A stretch of 64,000 nucleotides of DNA from Silene latifolia (Eukaryota > Streptophyta > Magnoliopsida > Caryophyllales > Caryophyllaceae). The stretch lies in contig NC_133531.1 in the NCBI RefSeq assembly GCF_048544455.1, forward strand, positions 64,518,099-64,582,098. The letters run 5' to 3'. Below are positions 22,477 through 35,755 of the stretch, one piece after another (within the stretch, counting starts at the first letter, position 1; each line of letters opens with the position of its first letter). Under the pieces are notes generated by a model. The model had not been told where the DNA came from. It worked only from the letters and a program-made list of their open reading frames with translations, and did no database searches. Position numbers and translations under genes: made by a program.

Positions 22477-23762
22477 TGTTAGTTATTTAGACCAAATTAA
22501 TACTCATCTTATGATATTAAAATTGCAAATTAATTTAAAGTGGTCTAAATCTACATGCATGAAAATAAAAAGTATAAAAGATGGTTTTAAACCATCTTAA
22601 GACAAAAATTCCTTACATTGCTATAAGGCAAATATGGGCACTACAAAGGTCTCCTACCTTTATAGTTCTTGAGCTATTCAACTATGGATGATCCTCCAAG
22701 AACACCAATTACCAATATAGGTAATCTCCTTTGGTGGCACCCAAGATTAACCCAAAATACTACTAAAATTAATAACTAGTTAATAGTAGTAGTAACCTTG
22801 TAATTGTATATTTGATGTACTAATTAATATTATTACTTTGATAATATTATTAGTTAGTTTTTATATGTGTTTTAAGATGAAAATGATGAACAAAATAAGA
22901 AGAAAAGTTGGTCTTCAAAGAGGATGATGAAAACCGGTTTTGGCAACTAACAAAGACCAAGTTTTTTCTTCTAATTTTTCCAACTTATGAATGAGGTGAA
23001 TATTGGTGTATTTATAGGTAAATGTGGGAGACAAATCATTGTGGAAAAACCATCTAAATAGACACATGTATGCCCTTATAAAAACCGAAACATGTGGATT
23101 ACTTATGGTCCATTTCGGTTTTCGACATTTGCCCCACAAATGCTTATAAGTCTTATATTTAATTATCTTATATAATTAAATATTAATTTAATTATTTAAC
23201 CCTTAAATAATATAAATTAACTACCAATGACTACTTAACTATTAAGTAATCATAAGACCATATTATCAACATACAATGTGTCAATATTAACTCATTTAGC
23301 TAATTTTACAACCTCTTGTAAAATATAATAGCTAATTGATTCTACCTCAAAACATATACACATATCGTATAAAATTAATTAATTAACAATTAATTAATAA
23401 ATTCTAATCATTTATTATTTAAATATCTCATAATTAAATAATAAATCTCTTTGTCCCGAGTTCATAACCCGTCATCAAATAATACATTTATGTGACTAAC
23501 TAAGAGTCAAATAATACAAGGAATTAATTATCTCGTATCTCATACAAACAATTAATTTATTCTATTTGGGCGTCATCCTATAGGTGTGACCTAAAGGGAT
23601 CAGCTGATCACCGCCGTCACACGACAGTAATGTCAAACTCTAGTCAGCCAATCATTACCGATTAACGACGATCAGCTGACAAATAAATAAATAAATCCCT
23701 GATATTCCTTTTACGAGATTTAATATGTAAACGCACTTATTGTGGAGGACACTACTCCAACA
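22477..23762 (-). repeat. Copia-2 3' LTR
   Basis: On the plus strand it reads TGTTAGTTATTTAG ... CTACTCCAACA. The purine tract lies next to it at 23763. The ORF 22915-23139 recurs in the other LTR and has no domain. Confidence 0.95.
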
Positions 23763-23773
23763 ATCTCCCACTT
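23763..23773 (-). promoter_or_regulatory. Copia-2 polypurine tract
   Basis: On the minus strand AAGTGGGAGAT is directly 5' of the 3' LTR. The eroded plus-strand relative has the same tract at 11820-11830. Confidence 0.85.
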
Positions 23774-24525
23774 GTCTGACATAAGTGTGCGTTACCAATT
23801 CTCTTGTCCAATAATATCTCCCACTCAATGCAAGATGTCTTTCAGGTCGTTCTTGCACGTGATCATATCATAAAGTGGTTTCCTCGATCAAGAGAATGAC
23901 TGTCTGACCGGATAATCTACTATAGATCTCATCCGAGCGTGGCCACGCATTCACAGTCATCTCTCCTCGAGTGGCCTTGAGATAAAATATGACTTAAAAG
24001 GACAATCCTGTTGACCTATTTTCTTCCTTCGATACAGATCAGAATGACCCAGTAAATGCTCATCGGCCTCCTTTTACGGTGCAAGCTAGAACAAAAACCA
24101 AAGCCACCGGAAAACCGTACCAACTCAGACAAATAGTCACCAGTCTAAAGAATTGACTCGGAGGAATAAATAGAAGTCCTCGCCACGACCTAGCAACAAA
24201 AGGACTCTATAAACGGTCACTGTCCGACAAATTGTCTCACAATATGCCTATGTAATCGACCAGTCATTACTATGACCATATGACAGTCGAACCTGTCATC
24301 TATCGCCTTACAATCTAGTCACTCCGAGACGTCACCTCATTAAGTAACTAGGGACAAAATACAATGTTAACCCAGTTCACTTAATAGGGTTCGACATTGT
24401 CTTTACAACCTATTTGGAGAAAACAAAGTATATAAATTCAGACAAAAACTGAATAAAACGATAAATGCAACTTATCATATATGAAATAATAAATACAATA
24501 TTTTTATTATTACATATCATATAAT

Positions 24526-27500
24526 TTACAACAGTTCTGGCAGTCGTCTCAACCCCATCGAAACTACATGACTATCATGTTTAGCTTGAGACAAAGGTTT
24601 GGTTAAAGGATCAGCGATGTTGTCATGTCTCTGACCTTACAAACTGTAATTTCTTTCCTTTCGATTAAATCTCTAATTACATGAAATTTCCTAAGTACAT
24701 GTCTAGACTTGTTACTAGACTTGGGCTCTTTTGCTTGAAAAATAGCCCCACTGTTATCACAATACAAAGTGATAGGATCCTCGGCGGTCGGAACTACTTT
24801 CAGTCCCTCTAAAAATTGCCTAATCCAAACAGCTTCTTTTGCGGCTCGTGAGGTGCAATGTACTCACTTCCGTTGTAGAATCAGCAGTCACAGACTCCTT
24901 GAAACTTCTCCAGCAAACCGCTCCTCCGTTCAACAAAAAGACAAAACCAGCCTGGGATTTCAAATCATCTCTATCGGTTTGGAAACTGGCATCCGTATAA
25001 CCTCTTATACGTAATTCAGATTCTCCTCCAAACACTAAGAATGAATCTTTAGTCCTTCTCAAGTACTTCAGAATATTCTTGACGGCTATCCAGTGACTCT
25101 CACCGGAGTTTTCGAAAACGACTCGTCATACTCAAAGCATACGAGACATCGTGACGAGAACACATCATAGCATACATGATCGATCCAATAGCGGAAGCAT
25201 AGGGAATCGATTTCATGCGTTCAATATCCTTAGGCTCGTGAGGACACGTGACTTACTCAAAGTGATCCCACTGCCCATAGGTAGAAAACCTCTCTTGGAG
25301 TTTTTCATATTGAATCGGTCAAGAATCTTATCGATATAGGCTTCTTGACTCAATGCTAATATCCTTTTGGATCTATCCCTATAGATCCGGATACCCAAGA
25401 TGCGCTGAGCTTCTCCCAAATCTTTCATTTAGAAGTGATTTCCCAACCACTTCTTAACAGAAGCAAGCATATCAACATCATTCCCAATGAGTAATATGTC
25501 GTCCACATAAAGAAGTAAGAAAACAACTTTACTCCCACTAAACTTCATGTATAAACATGGTTCCTCAACACTTCGAGAAAAACCATTCTGTTTAATAACA
25601 TGATCAAAACGATGATTCCAACTCCTTGACGCTTGCTTAAGACCATAAATGGATCTCTTAAGTTTGCATACTTTATTAAGATTTTTAGGATCCACAAAAC
25701 CCTCAGGTTGTGTCATGAACACTTCCTCTTCCAGAAACCCGTTCAGGAAAGCGGTTTTGACATCCATTTGCCATATCTCATAATCATGAAATGCAGCAAT
25801 CGCTAACATTATCCGAACAGATCTAAGCATAGCAACTGGTGCAAAAGTTTCATCATAGTGTAAACCATGAACCTGAGTGAAACCTTTTGCAACCAATCTA
25901 GCTTTGTAGACATCTTTATGTCCATCCATGCCGATTTTAATCTTGAATATCCACTTACACTGAAGAGGTCGAACATCTTTAGGTAAGTCAACCAGGTCCC
26001 ATACCTGATTATCGTACATGGAATCTATTTCGGAATGCATGGCTTCGAGCCATAGCTTAGAGTCAGAACTCATAATAGTTGCTTTATAGGTATTGGGTTC
26101 ATCACTTTCTAAAAGTAAAACCTCATAGTCACCATCTTCCTCGATAATACCAAGGTATCTATCAGGCTGGCGACTAACCCTTTCTGACCTCCTAGGTTCA
26201 GAAGGAACAATAACTGATTCAGACGTAGAAGAAACATCTTCCTGTATTGTCATATCAGTTTGTGGCTCTTGAACTTCGTCAAGTTCAAATTTTCTCCCAC
26301 TCTATCTTCTAGAAATAAACTCTTTTTCTAGAAAGACAACTTCACGAGCTACAAACACTTTGTTCTCGTTACTATTGTAGAAGTAATATCCACAAGTTTC
26401 CTTAGGGTAGCCTACAAAAATACACTTTTCAGAACGAGGTGCAAGCTTATCGTCAGACTTACTCTTGACATAAGCATCACAACCCCATACTTTCATGTAT
26501 CGCAGATTCGGGACTTTCCCTTTCCATATCTCATATGGAGTTTTGTCAGTTGCTTTAGTGGGACTTTTATTAAGTGATTGTACAGCAAATAAAATGGCAA
26601 AACCCCAGAATGACTTAGGTAACTCTGTTTGACTCATCATCGATCGAACCATATCTAATAAAGTTCGATTCCTCCTTTCAGCCACACCATTTAATTGTGG
26701 TGTGCCAGGAGGAGTTAACTGAGATACAATACCGCAGTTTATAAGGTGATCTTTAAAGTCATTGCTTAAATATTCCCCACCACGATCTGATCGTAATGCT
26801 TTAATCTTCTTATTTAATTGGTTTTCTACTTCATTCTGAAACTCTTTGAACTTATCAAAAGCTTCACTTTTATACCTCATTAAGTAGATATACCCATATC
26901 TACTCATGTCATCGGTAAAAGTAATGAAATAGTCATAATTACCTCTAGCAGTGACTGTCATTGGGCCACAAACATCGGTATGTATTAAACCCAATAACTC
27001 ACTAACTCGAGATCCTTTTCCTAGAAAAGGTGAACGAGTCATCTTGCCAAGAAGACAAGATTCGCATGTACCAAATGATTCGAAATCAAAAGGTTTAATT
27101 ACACCAGTCGACACTAGTCTTTTAATGCGCTTCTCGTTAATGTGTCCTAAGCGACAATGCCATAAATAAGATTGATCGGGATCACTTGTTTTGAGTCTTT
27201 TATTATCTAAATGATAAACATCGTTGCAAGTATCTAGAATATAAATACCATTGATTGAAATAGCTTGACTATATACGATCCCATTAAGAGAAAAAGTGCA
27301 ACACTTGTCTTTAATTACAAAGGAAAACCCTTCTGTGTCTAACACAGATACGGATATTATATTTCTAGATAACGTTGGTACAAAATAACAATTATTAAGA
27401 TGTAACTCCAACCCCGAAGCTAAACTTAGTACATAAGTTCCTACAGAGACGGCAGCTACTTTAGACCCGTTTCCCATTCGGAGATCGACATCACCCTTAT

Positions 27501-28514
27501 TTAGCTTTCTTATGCTTTTTAGGCCATGCAAATGATTACACAAGTGAGAACCACAACAAGTATATAATACCCAAGTTGTATTTGAAGCATAATTTATGTC
27601 TATCATAAAAGATTCAGTTGAGAAATTACATGTCGGCTTCACAATGCCAGCTTTTATGTCATCCAGGTACTTTGTACAATTACGTCTCCAATGTCCCTTG
27701 TTATTACAATAATTACAAGTATCTTTAAGAGGATTACCCTTTATAGATTTTTGCTTGGTAGAGCAATTCGCAATTGCTTTACCTTTGCCCTCCACCTGAA
27801 CGGGCTTCTTACCTGCGTTCCTCTTAAACTGCTTCTTCCCCTTCACGTTAATCGCAAGCACATCTTTCCTCGTACTCCCACTCAATCCCATATCCTTCTC
27901 TGCTTGCACAAGCAGAGAATGGAGCTCATGTAAACTCTTTCTCATGTTTGTCATATTGTAATTTACTCTAAATTGGGTAAATCCCTTGACGTGCGAGAGA
28001 GAGTGGAGCACTCGGTCCACCGCAAGTTCGTCGGGGATCTTGCATCCCAACCCCTCTAAAGTTTCCACGTACTCAATCATTTTAAGTACGCGTGAACTTA
28101 CAGGTTGATCATCTTTGAGGTTATCCTCAAAGAAACGAACAGCGGTGTCATACTGAATTATTCTCGGGGCTTGAGAAAACATAGTAGAAAGCCTCGAGAA
28201 TACTTCATGTGCATCGCGAAACTTGACACATTGCCTTTGTAAAGCAGGATCCATTGAAAAAATCACAACATTTTTTATTGCAGCGGATTCCTTTTGATAA
28301 TTTGAAAAAGCCTCCCTTACATCGGACCGGCCCTAGTACTAGGCGAAGGGGAGAGGGATCGACAAGGTAGCGTAATTTTCCATCACTGCAGCCTAATCGG
28401 TTGTTCCTCCCAATCTTTAAAATTACTACCGTCGGCTTTTAATACATATTTGTCCATAAAAGAACGTAGCCATGAATCTCTAGCTATGGTGGCGGTTTCA
28501 CTAGTAGAAGTCAT
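24526..28514 (-). pseudogene. Copia-2 gag-pol polyprotein (broken)
   Basis: Starts at ATG 28514 and ends at TAA 24526-24528. Domains in order: gag (UBN2-like, MIEYVETLEGLGCKIP), CCHC knuckle CNYCNNKGHWRRNC (near 27690), protease, HCRLGH GAG-pre-integrase motif, integrase with HTDVCGPM and LRSDRGGEY, RT with MDVKTAFLNG and YVDDILLI (near 25500), and RNase H with GYTDASF (near 24980). Damage seen: frame breaks at about 28270-28400; the protease active site reads LYTCCGSH where the family has LDTGCGSH (codon 27562-27564 is TAT); in-frame stops at 26302-26304 (TAG) and 25429-25431 (TAA); frameshifts near 25250, 25110 and 24870. Cis function looks impossible. Confidence 0.93.
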
Positions 28515-30443
28515 CGTGATTACTACAAAGGAAATAAAGGAAAGATTAACATTGATCGTCTAGAAATATTTAACTTGTGAAACTATTTAACAAGTTCCCA
28601 TTTATATAATGATCTCCCACTGAATTATATAAATGATTCCAAGATCCAATTTTATATAAACTTGGGCACGGTGGACCGATTCAACCCATATTTATATAAA
28701 TTTGGTGAGTCAACATTTTGACTGATTCTACTACTAGAACTCTTGGTTGACGGATTTTCTTAAAATCTATCTTTTAGCCCCAGAATAAATATGGGCACGG
28801 TGGACCGATTCAACCCATATTTATCCCGTTGAGTCCAACCAATTTTCACGCGTAATAACTTTTATTACCCTACTTACCCAATGTAAAAGAGTGTACCTCG
28901 GTGATCTGAACCTACCTCTAATGAAGAAGGGATTCATAGGTGCTATTATTTGGTAAGGCTTAATCTCAATTTTAAACAAATGTGAGAGATATTATCAATT
29001 TAATTGTCTATCACTTTTAAGTGAACAAAATTAGTGAATGCTAGACGATTAAATCGATAACAACAAAAAATAAAACATGTAGTGACGATTTGGCATGAAT
29101 GCATAGAAGAATTAAAACAAACAAGTCCTAATATGGCCACCTAGTTAATCTAATTAACTAAAATTATTACACTTCGGAAACCAACTCCTTGGTCCCTTGA
29201 GTCTTCATAAATTGGCCTCCTTCTTTAGGATTTCGGAACGCCTTTCCGAAAACACCGTCTTCATGAAAACTCCGTCTTTAGAAGCTTCATCTAATTACTA
29301 ATAATTAAATTACATAACAATACCCTATTATACAATTTGTAATAAAATTAAAATAAAACTATTAATTAATTACAAATTAGGCGATGCGAAATCACAATTA
29401 ATTACAAAACAAGTCGATATTCCCTTACATTTCGGGAAATACCAACTTCTACCTATGGCCATATTAGGAAAAAATACATAATTCTAAAAAAACATTCATC
29501 TAAATAAATAATAAAATGCATTATGAAAAATGACATGCCAAATCGTCTAACTTACCAACAACGATCATTTGAGCTTGCTTTGACGGAATTTTTTACCAAT
29601 AAAAAATTCATAATCAATTCTTAAAACACTTTTAAGACTTACTCATCATTCTAATCTGGTCTAATATCAAAATAATTATTCTCAACAATTATCTTGAATT
29701 TATATGGGAATTAAAAACACAATTGTGACAAAAAATGTGATAATAATTCAAAATTATCATACAAAAATTCCATTTATGATAAAACTTTATGGAAAAATTA
29801 ATTTCAAAACCATGAATATTCTGGTCTTACACCAAAAATTCCATGCAAGTGAAAATTTTTGTTTTTGAAATTTATTTAAAACGATTTCACAATTTAATCG
29901 GTAAAGCGATAATTTTTACGATTTAATTCTAAATCAAACCATAAAAATTGAAATGACTTAAAATAAAATTTAGTATATTTTAGAACAATTTCCAGGAGCT
30001 AAAAATTCAGAAATTTCGAGCCCTAAAGTTAAATCAATATTTATTTACAAAATAACCATTATTTACCCATTTTAATCAAATAAAAATCAATAAACTACCT
30101 AAATTAATCACATTAACCTAAAGTATCTACTTATCTCATAAATAGAATATGCATGTAGTTATTTATAAATAAATATGCATAAAATTAATATGCAATCAAT
30201 TTTAATTAACTCTGAATTAATTTTAATGCATTTTTACTCAATTTTATGCCAATTTAAGTTATAAAAAGTGGAAAAATTTAACAAAAATCAAATTTTCGTC
30301 CCATATCATCCTGAGACCAGATTATTTACATGCAAGACTATATTATGTGATAAAACTAAGTTTAGTAACATAATATCAATTTTATTAATTTATCTCATAA
30401 ATTACTAAAATCGTCTTAAGACAACATGCATGTATTTAACAAT
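28515..30443 (-). other. Copia-2 long 5' leader
   Basis: About 1.9 kb of AT-rich untranslated sequence between PBS and gag, without a significant ORF. A motif (GGGCACGGTGGACCGATTCAACCC on the plus strand) is repeated near 28670 and 28795. Parts align with 6996-7900 of the degenerate copia element, which supports their relationship. Confidence 0.7.
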
Positions 30444-30455
30444 GCTCTGATACCA
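30444..30455 (-). promoter_or_regulatory. Copia-2 primer binding site (initiator tRNA-Met)
   Basis: The minus strand reads TGGTATCAGAGC, 2 nt after the 5' LTR. Confidence 0.93.
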
Positions 30456-30457
30456 CT

Positions 30458-31743
30458 TGTTAGTTATTTAGACCAAATTAATACTCATCTTATGATATTA
30501 AAATTGCAAATTAATTTAAAGTGGTCTAAATCTACATACATGCAAATAAAAAGTATAAAAGATGGTTTTAAACCATCTTAAGACAAAAATTCCTTACATT
30601 GCTATAAGGCAAATATGGGCACTACAAAGGTCTCCTACCTTTATAGTTCTTGAGCTATTCAACTATGGATGATCCTCCAAGAACACCAATTACCAATATA
30701 GGTAATCTCCTTTGGTGGCACCCAAGATTAACCCAAAATACTACTAAAATTAATAACTAGTTAATAGTAGTAGTAACCTTGTAATTGTATATTTGATGTA
30801 CTAATTAATATTATTACTTTGATAATATTATTAGTTAGTTTTTATATGTGTTTTAAGATGAAAATGATGAACAAAATAAGAAGAAAAGTTGGTCTTCAAA
30901 GAGGATGATGAAAACCGGTTTTGGCAACTAACAAAGACCAAGTTTTTTCTTCTAATTTTTCCAACTTATGAATGAGGTGAATATTGGTGTATTTATAGGT
31001 AAATGTGGGAGACAAATCATAGTGGAAAAACCATCTAAATAGACACATGTATGCCCTTATAAAAACCGAAACATGTGGACTACTTATGGTCCATTTCGGT
31101 TTTCGACATTTGCCCCACAAATGCTTATAAGTCTTATATTTAATTATCTTACATAATTAAATATTAATTTAATTATTTAACCCTTAAATAATATAAATTA
31201 ACTACCAATGACTTCTTAACTATTAAGTAATCATAAGACCATATTATCAACATACAATGTGTCAATATTAACCCATTTAGCTAATTTTACAACCTCTTGT
31301 AAAATATAATAGCTAATTGATTCTACCTCAAAACATATATACATATCGTATAAAATTAATTAATTAACAATTAATTAATAAATTATAATCATTTATTATT
31401 TAAATATCTCATAATTAAATAATAAATCTCTTTGTCCCGAGTTCATAACCCGTCATCAAATAATACATTTATGTGACTAACTAAGAGTCAAATAATACAA
31501 GGAATTAATTATCTCGTATCTCATACAAACAATGAATTTATTCTATTTGGGCGTCATCCTATAGGTGTGACCTAAAGGGATCAGCTGATCACCGCCGTCA
31601 CACGACAGTAATGTCAAACTCTAGTCAGCCAATCATTACCGATTAACGACGATCAGCTGACAAATAAATAAATAAATCCCTGATATTCCTTTTACGAGAT
31701 TTAATATGTAAACGCACTTATTGTGGAGGACACTACTCAAACA
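30458..31743 (-). repeat. Copia-2 5' LTR
   Basis: 1286 bp, almost identical to 22477-23762. It contains the palindrome GATCAGCTGATC (31579-31590) and the conserved block up to about 31660 shared with the old copia LTR. The ORF 30896-31120 is the LTR copy of 22915-23139 and not a gene. Confidence 0.95.
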
Positions 31744-33258
31744 GGTCCTCCTCTTCTTCTTAATTCTCTTCTTCTTCTAAATCTAGCCATTTCGGCCCTT
31801 GTTTCTTTAACCTTAGTCTCATCATACCCTTGGTATTGGGTGGGGAATTGTTGCATGTATTGAGCATTCATGGCCGCCACCATCTCAAAAGTTGCGTTTG
31901 AAGTATAACGCATCTCTTCCAAATCCTCTTGGTAGTGGTGGTAGCGGTTTTCGGCGATTCCCCATCGATCATTCTCCGTAAGTTGCATTTGAGAAAGGGT
32001 AGACTCAAGGTTTGTGACACGGTTTGTGATGTTGGATTGCCATGTTTGGAAGGCCGAGTAGTTTAATTGAGGATCCGTGAAAGGATATTGTTGTTGTTGT
32101 TCTTGTGGCATTTGGGGTGGAGTGAAATGGGGCTCATCAAACGGGGCATTAGGCATGGGTTCATCATATGGTGCATCATCATGTGGTATGTCACCAAAAG
32201 TCAAAGCCCCCCCACTTGTGGTTGCTCTCCACCCTCATCCTCATTTGGTTCAACTACTTGGGCTCTATCGACCCAAAGGTCCACAAACGCATCGTCTGGA
32301 GGCATATAGAAGTCTTGTGCACTCCCCCAATTCAAGGGTGAGTTAGGGGGACGGGGTAAGAACATGTAGTGCTTGTAGTTTTGCCCACCCATGCACCAAA
32401 TTACCAAGGGGGTGATTTTGTCAACCACCTCAAGCATGTGTGCTTGCTTCAAGTAATGGAAGTCCATGAAACCACTACCATCAAGTTCATAAGCATTAGG
32501 TGGAATTGGTACACCCGTCTTTTCCACAATCAATTCAATCATGCCTTTAATGAAAATGGTCCCCTTTGGATCCTTTTGTAACTCAAGGCAACCGCTCACA
32601 AACAAGTCAACCCAATCCGGTATTCTCCTCCCTTCCGGGGTCATGGACCATAGGCATTGTATTTGTTGGTAGTTCATTTTTCTAGGTTCGGTCATGACCA
32701 AGAAGTTGGTGTTTATGTGGCGGCTTAGGAGGCGCAAAACCGGGTTGAGAATGGTGGTGTTCTTTGAGTTTCCATGTCTTACATCCCTCGTGATATCATT
32801 CCAAAAGGCACTCATCTTTTTTTGTCAAGGGTTTCTTTGATGGGGGCTTTGGTGATATGGAGGGCCTCTCTTACCTCATCATAAGTCAAGGTGTGGGTAA
32901 GGCGGCATGCCCGAAATTTGATCCCCGGGGTCTTGTCCCTTCCCAATTTCACTTTCTCCAAAGAAGAAAGAAACTCAAAGGTAACACCCCTTCGGGTGGG
33001 TGCGGCCAAGTTAGTGTAGGCCTCAAGTCCGACCTTTTCTAAGAGCATTCGGGCCATGGGAAGCATTCCCTACCCGATAAAAACGTTTTGGTCAAGGAAT
33101 TTAGTTTGTGCTACGGTTGACACCGAAGCAAACTTCTTCCAATTTGTGAGGGCCTTGTCTCGGAGGCCCTCCTTACCCGAGTATTCATTCTCATCATAAG
33201 CCGAGGCTCTCTTGGGTCCTTTTGAGGAGGAAGCTTCGGTAGCTTTACTTTTGCCCAT
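31744..33258 (-). pseudogene. Athila-1 extra ORF (Athila ORF-1-like), broken
   Basis: Lies downstream of integrase, where Athila elements carry an additional ORF of uncertain role (sometimes called env-like). It starts at ATG 33258 (MGKSKATEASSS). Middle landmarks are EAYTNLAAPTRRGVTFEFLSS and LTYDEVREAL, resembling the ATHILA ORF-1 family. The C-terminus has Pro/Gln-rich and Glu/Arg-rich stretches with possible coiled coil. Breaks are an in-frame TAG at 33070-33072, a frameshift at an A7 run (about 32816, minus) and a frameshift at a G7 run (about 32205, minus). The last ten or so codons and the TGA (22435-22437) lie beyond Copia-2. No signal peptide or clear membrane segment is seen. Confidence 0.8.
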
Positions 33259-34349
33259 TGTATAACAATTATTTTTCAGAAAAACACAATTTTTGGAAAT
33301 GATTTTTGGGTGAGGCAAAAGAACAAACATCTAATATGCACTACAAAAATGATGTGCTAATTAGTTATTTGTTAGAATTAAAACACCTCACAAGTTTAAA
33401 GATTGTTTAAGGACAAACTTGAACACAATTAAACAACCAAATTTCGATTTTGAAGCACACAAATTCGAAATTAAGGCAACTATGAATGACAAGGAGAAGA
33501 ATAAGGTTTATACCTCCCTTTGATCCTTGTTTGTGTTGTTGGATGATGAATGCTAGTCAAGAACGCTTGAATTCGTCCCCTTAATCCAATTTGCAAACCC
33601 AAAAGTCTTCAAATCTTCAATCACTCGAAACCCTAAGTCGAAATTGTTGATGGCGTTGTGATTTTTTCTGCAATTACCTTGCCCAAATTGATGTTGGGTA
33701 ATGAAAAGTGATGAAACTTGAATGTTAATTGCTTGAATTTGATGATTTGTGAAGGGTTTTAGGGAATGATTGAGTGGGTTAGGGTTAGGATGAGGAGAGA
33801 GGATGAGTGTTAAAAAGAATTGGGGAAGAACAATGAGGTATGTCGCGAAAAATTGAGCTGAAGTGGTATTATGCAGTTTTCTCGCACGGTGCGAGAATGG
33901 CTCTCAGAAAAGTCGCACGGCGCGACATTGCTGCTGGAAGTGACTTTTTTGTTGCTTAATTCTCCACGCTAGCCAATTCTTTTACACATCATTCTTCCTT
34001 CTTTTCTTCACATATGCCCTTGAGTTCGTATCCTATCACTAAAACACACATTAAACCATCCTAACATGCTAAAACATTAATGGAAATGCAAATGATTTAA
34101 TTTATAATGCAAGAATTAAAGGATGCAATTAATTTAAACATGCAAAATGCAATAAAAACAATAAATTGCGGAATTTAAATATGCAAGAGAAGAAATATTT
34201 ACAAACTTTTGCCGTTTATTTACCGTCGATGGCTCGACAAAGTTGCATCTTCATTAATTTGAGTAAATTGGATCAACAAGGTGGAGTGTTTCCACTTCAC
34301 CCCACTTCAATTCCTTCATGGTAATGCTTAAGCCTTTGACCATTCACTT
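33259..34349 (-). other. Athila-1 spacer between integrase and extra ORF
   Basis: Non-coding, about 1.1 kb. It contains two inverted repeats, CTCGCACGGTGCGAG (33881-33895) and GTCGCACGGCGCGAC (33912-33926), whose starts are 31 bp apart. Confidence 0.7.
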
Positions 34350-35755
34350 TCAAACTTTCCCGGATTTCAAGCATTTGATTTCGATTGCTCCATATGGAAA
34401 AACACAAACCACTTCATACGGTCCCATCCATCTAGACCTCAATTTCCCGGAGAAAAGTCAAAGCCGATTTTGAAAGAGTAAGACTTTCTCTCCCACTTGA
34501 AACACTCTTCTTGAAATCATGTTATCGTGCCATGCTCTTGTTCTTGCCTTGTAAATGGAAGCATTCTCATAAGCATCATTCCTAATTTCTTCCAATTCTT
34601 GAAGTTGAAGTTTCCTATGAAGACCCGCTTCACTCATTTGCAAATTGAACGACTTGATCGCCCAATAAGCTCTATGCTCAACCTCCACGGGTAGATGACA
34701 CGGTTTCCCAAAAAGTAAGCGGTAAGGTGACATCCCGATTGGCGTTTTGTAAGCCGTGCGATAGGCCCACAAGGCATCATCCAACCTCAAGCTCCAATCC
34801 TTGCGGTCGGGATTCACCGTCTTCTCAAGGATAGCCTTAATCTTCTTATTAGAAACCTCGGCTTGACCGTTGGTTTGAGGGTGATAGTCGGTTGATACTT
34901 TATGAAGTAACCCATACTATTTGAGAAGAGCTCCTAATGGCTTTGTTGCAAAAGTGAGTTCCACGGTGGCTTATCAAGGATTTTGGGAAGCCAAACCGAG
35001 AAAAGATGTTGGTTTTGATGAATTCTCCAACTACCTTTGCATCATCGGTCTTGGTGGCTTTAGCCTCCACCCACTTGGAGACATAGTCCACCGCCAAAAG
35101 TATATAAATATTGCCACAAGATGCGGGAAATGGCCCCATGAAGTCAATACCCCACACATCAAATATTTCACAATAGATCATGGGTGTTTGTAGCATTTCT
35201 CCTCTTTTTGAAATGTTGCCAACTCTTTGGCATCTATCACATGTCTTCACCATAGCATGAGCATCTCGGAATAATGTGGGCCAAAAGAAACCGCTTTCCA
35301 AGACTTTTCTAGCCGTTTTCTTGGCTCCAAAATGCCCGCCACAAGCATATTCGTGACAAAATTTAAGAATTGGAATGATTTCGGTATCCGGGACACATCT
35401 CCTAATGACTTGATCGGCACAAAATTTCCAAAGGTATGGGTCATCCCACACATAGTATTTAGCATCACTCTTGATCTTATCCCGTTGGGAGCGAGAAAGA
35501 CCCTTTGGAAACTCTTGTAAGACCAAAAAGTTGACTATATGGGCATACCATGGCTCAATGGAAGACAATGCTAGGAGTGTGTCATCCGGAAAGGAAGCTT
35601 GTATTGGTGATTCCAAGACTTCTTGAGGCTTCTCTTGCACAATTCTACTTAGGTGATCCGCCACCGTGTTAGTTGTGCCCTTCTTGTCTTTGAGTTCAAC
35701 GTCAAACTCACTCAAAAGTAGTACCCATCACATCAAACGGGGCTTGGATTCTTTC
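34350..35755 (-). pseudogene. Athila-1 integrase (catalytically altered)
   Basis: The frame 35715-34900 has the HHCC zinc-binding region ([11 protein letters not shown] ... CDRCQRVG) and the first catalytic Asp in WGIDFMGPF. At the second catalytic site it reads LISHRGTHF where the lineage has LISDRGTHF (codon 34966-34968 is CAC). The catalytic Glu region ([10 protein letters not shown]) follows after a frameshift near 34900, then 34817-34458 encodes the rest with [15 protein letters not shown] and [11 protein letters not shown] at 34458-34460 sits where Arg (CGA) is usual. The C-terminal [10 protein letters not shown] region then runs to TGA 34350-34352. Confidence 0.88.

Larger units (their letters stand above)
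22477..31743 (-). mobile_element. Copia-2: nearly complete Ty1/copia element (9267 bp), minus strand
   Basis: Two 1286-bp LTRs (22477-23762 and 30458-31743) differ at only about a dozen positions by eye. They flank a PBS, a leader, a gag-pol frame and a purine tract. The 5-bp duplication GGTCC borders both ends (22472-22476 and 31744-31748). It sits within the last codons of the Athila-1 extra ORF. The LTRs say recent insertion, but the polyprotein carries nonsense and frameshift changes and a dead protease motif. Confidence 0.95.

Noticed and set aside
22915..31120. The same 74-aa ORF in both Copia-2 LTRs (22915-23139, 30896-31120)
   Set aside because: Present only because the LTRs are duplicated; no domain, and it lies in LTR regulatory sequence.
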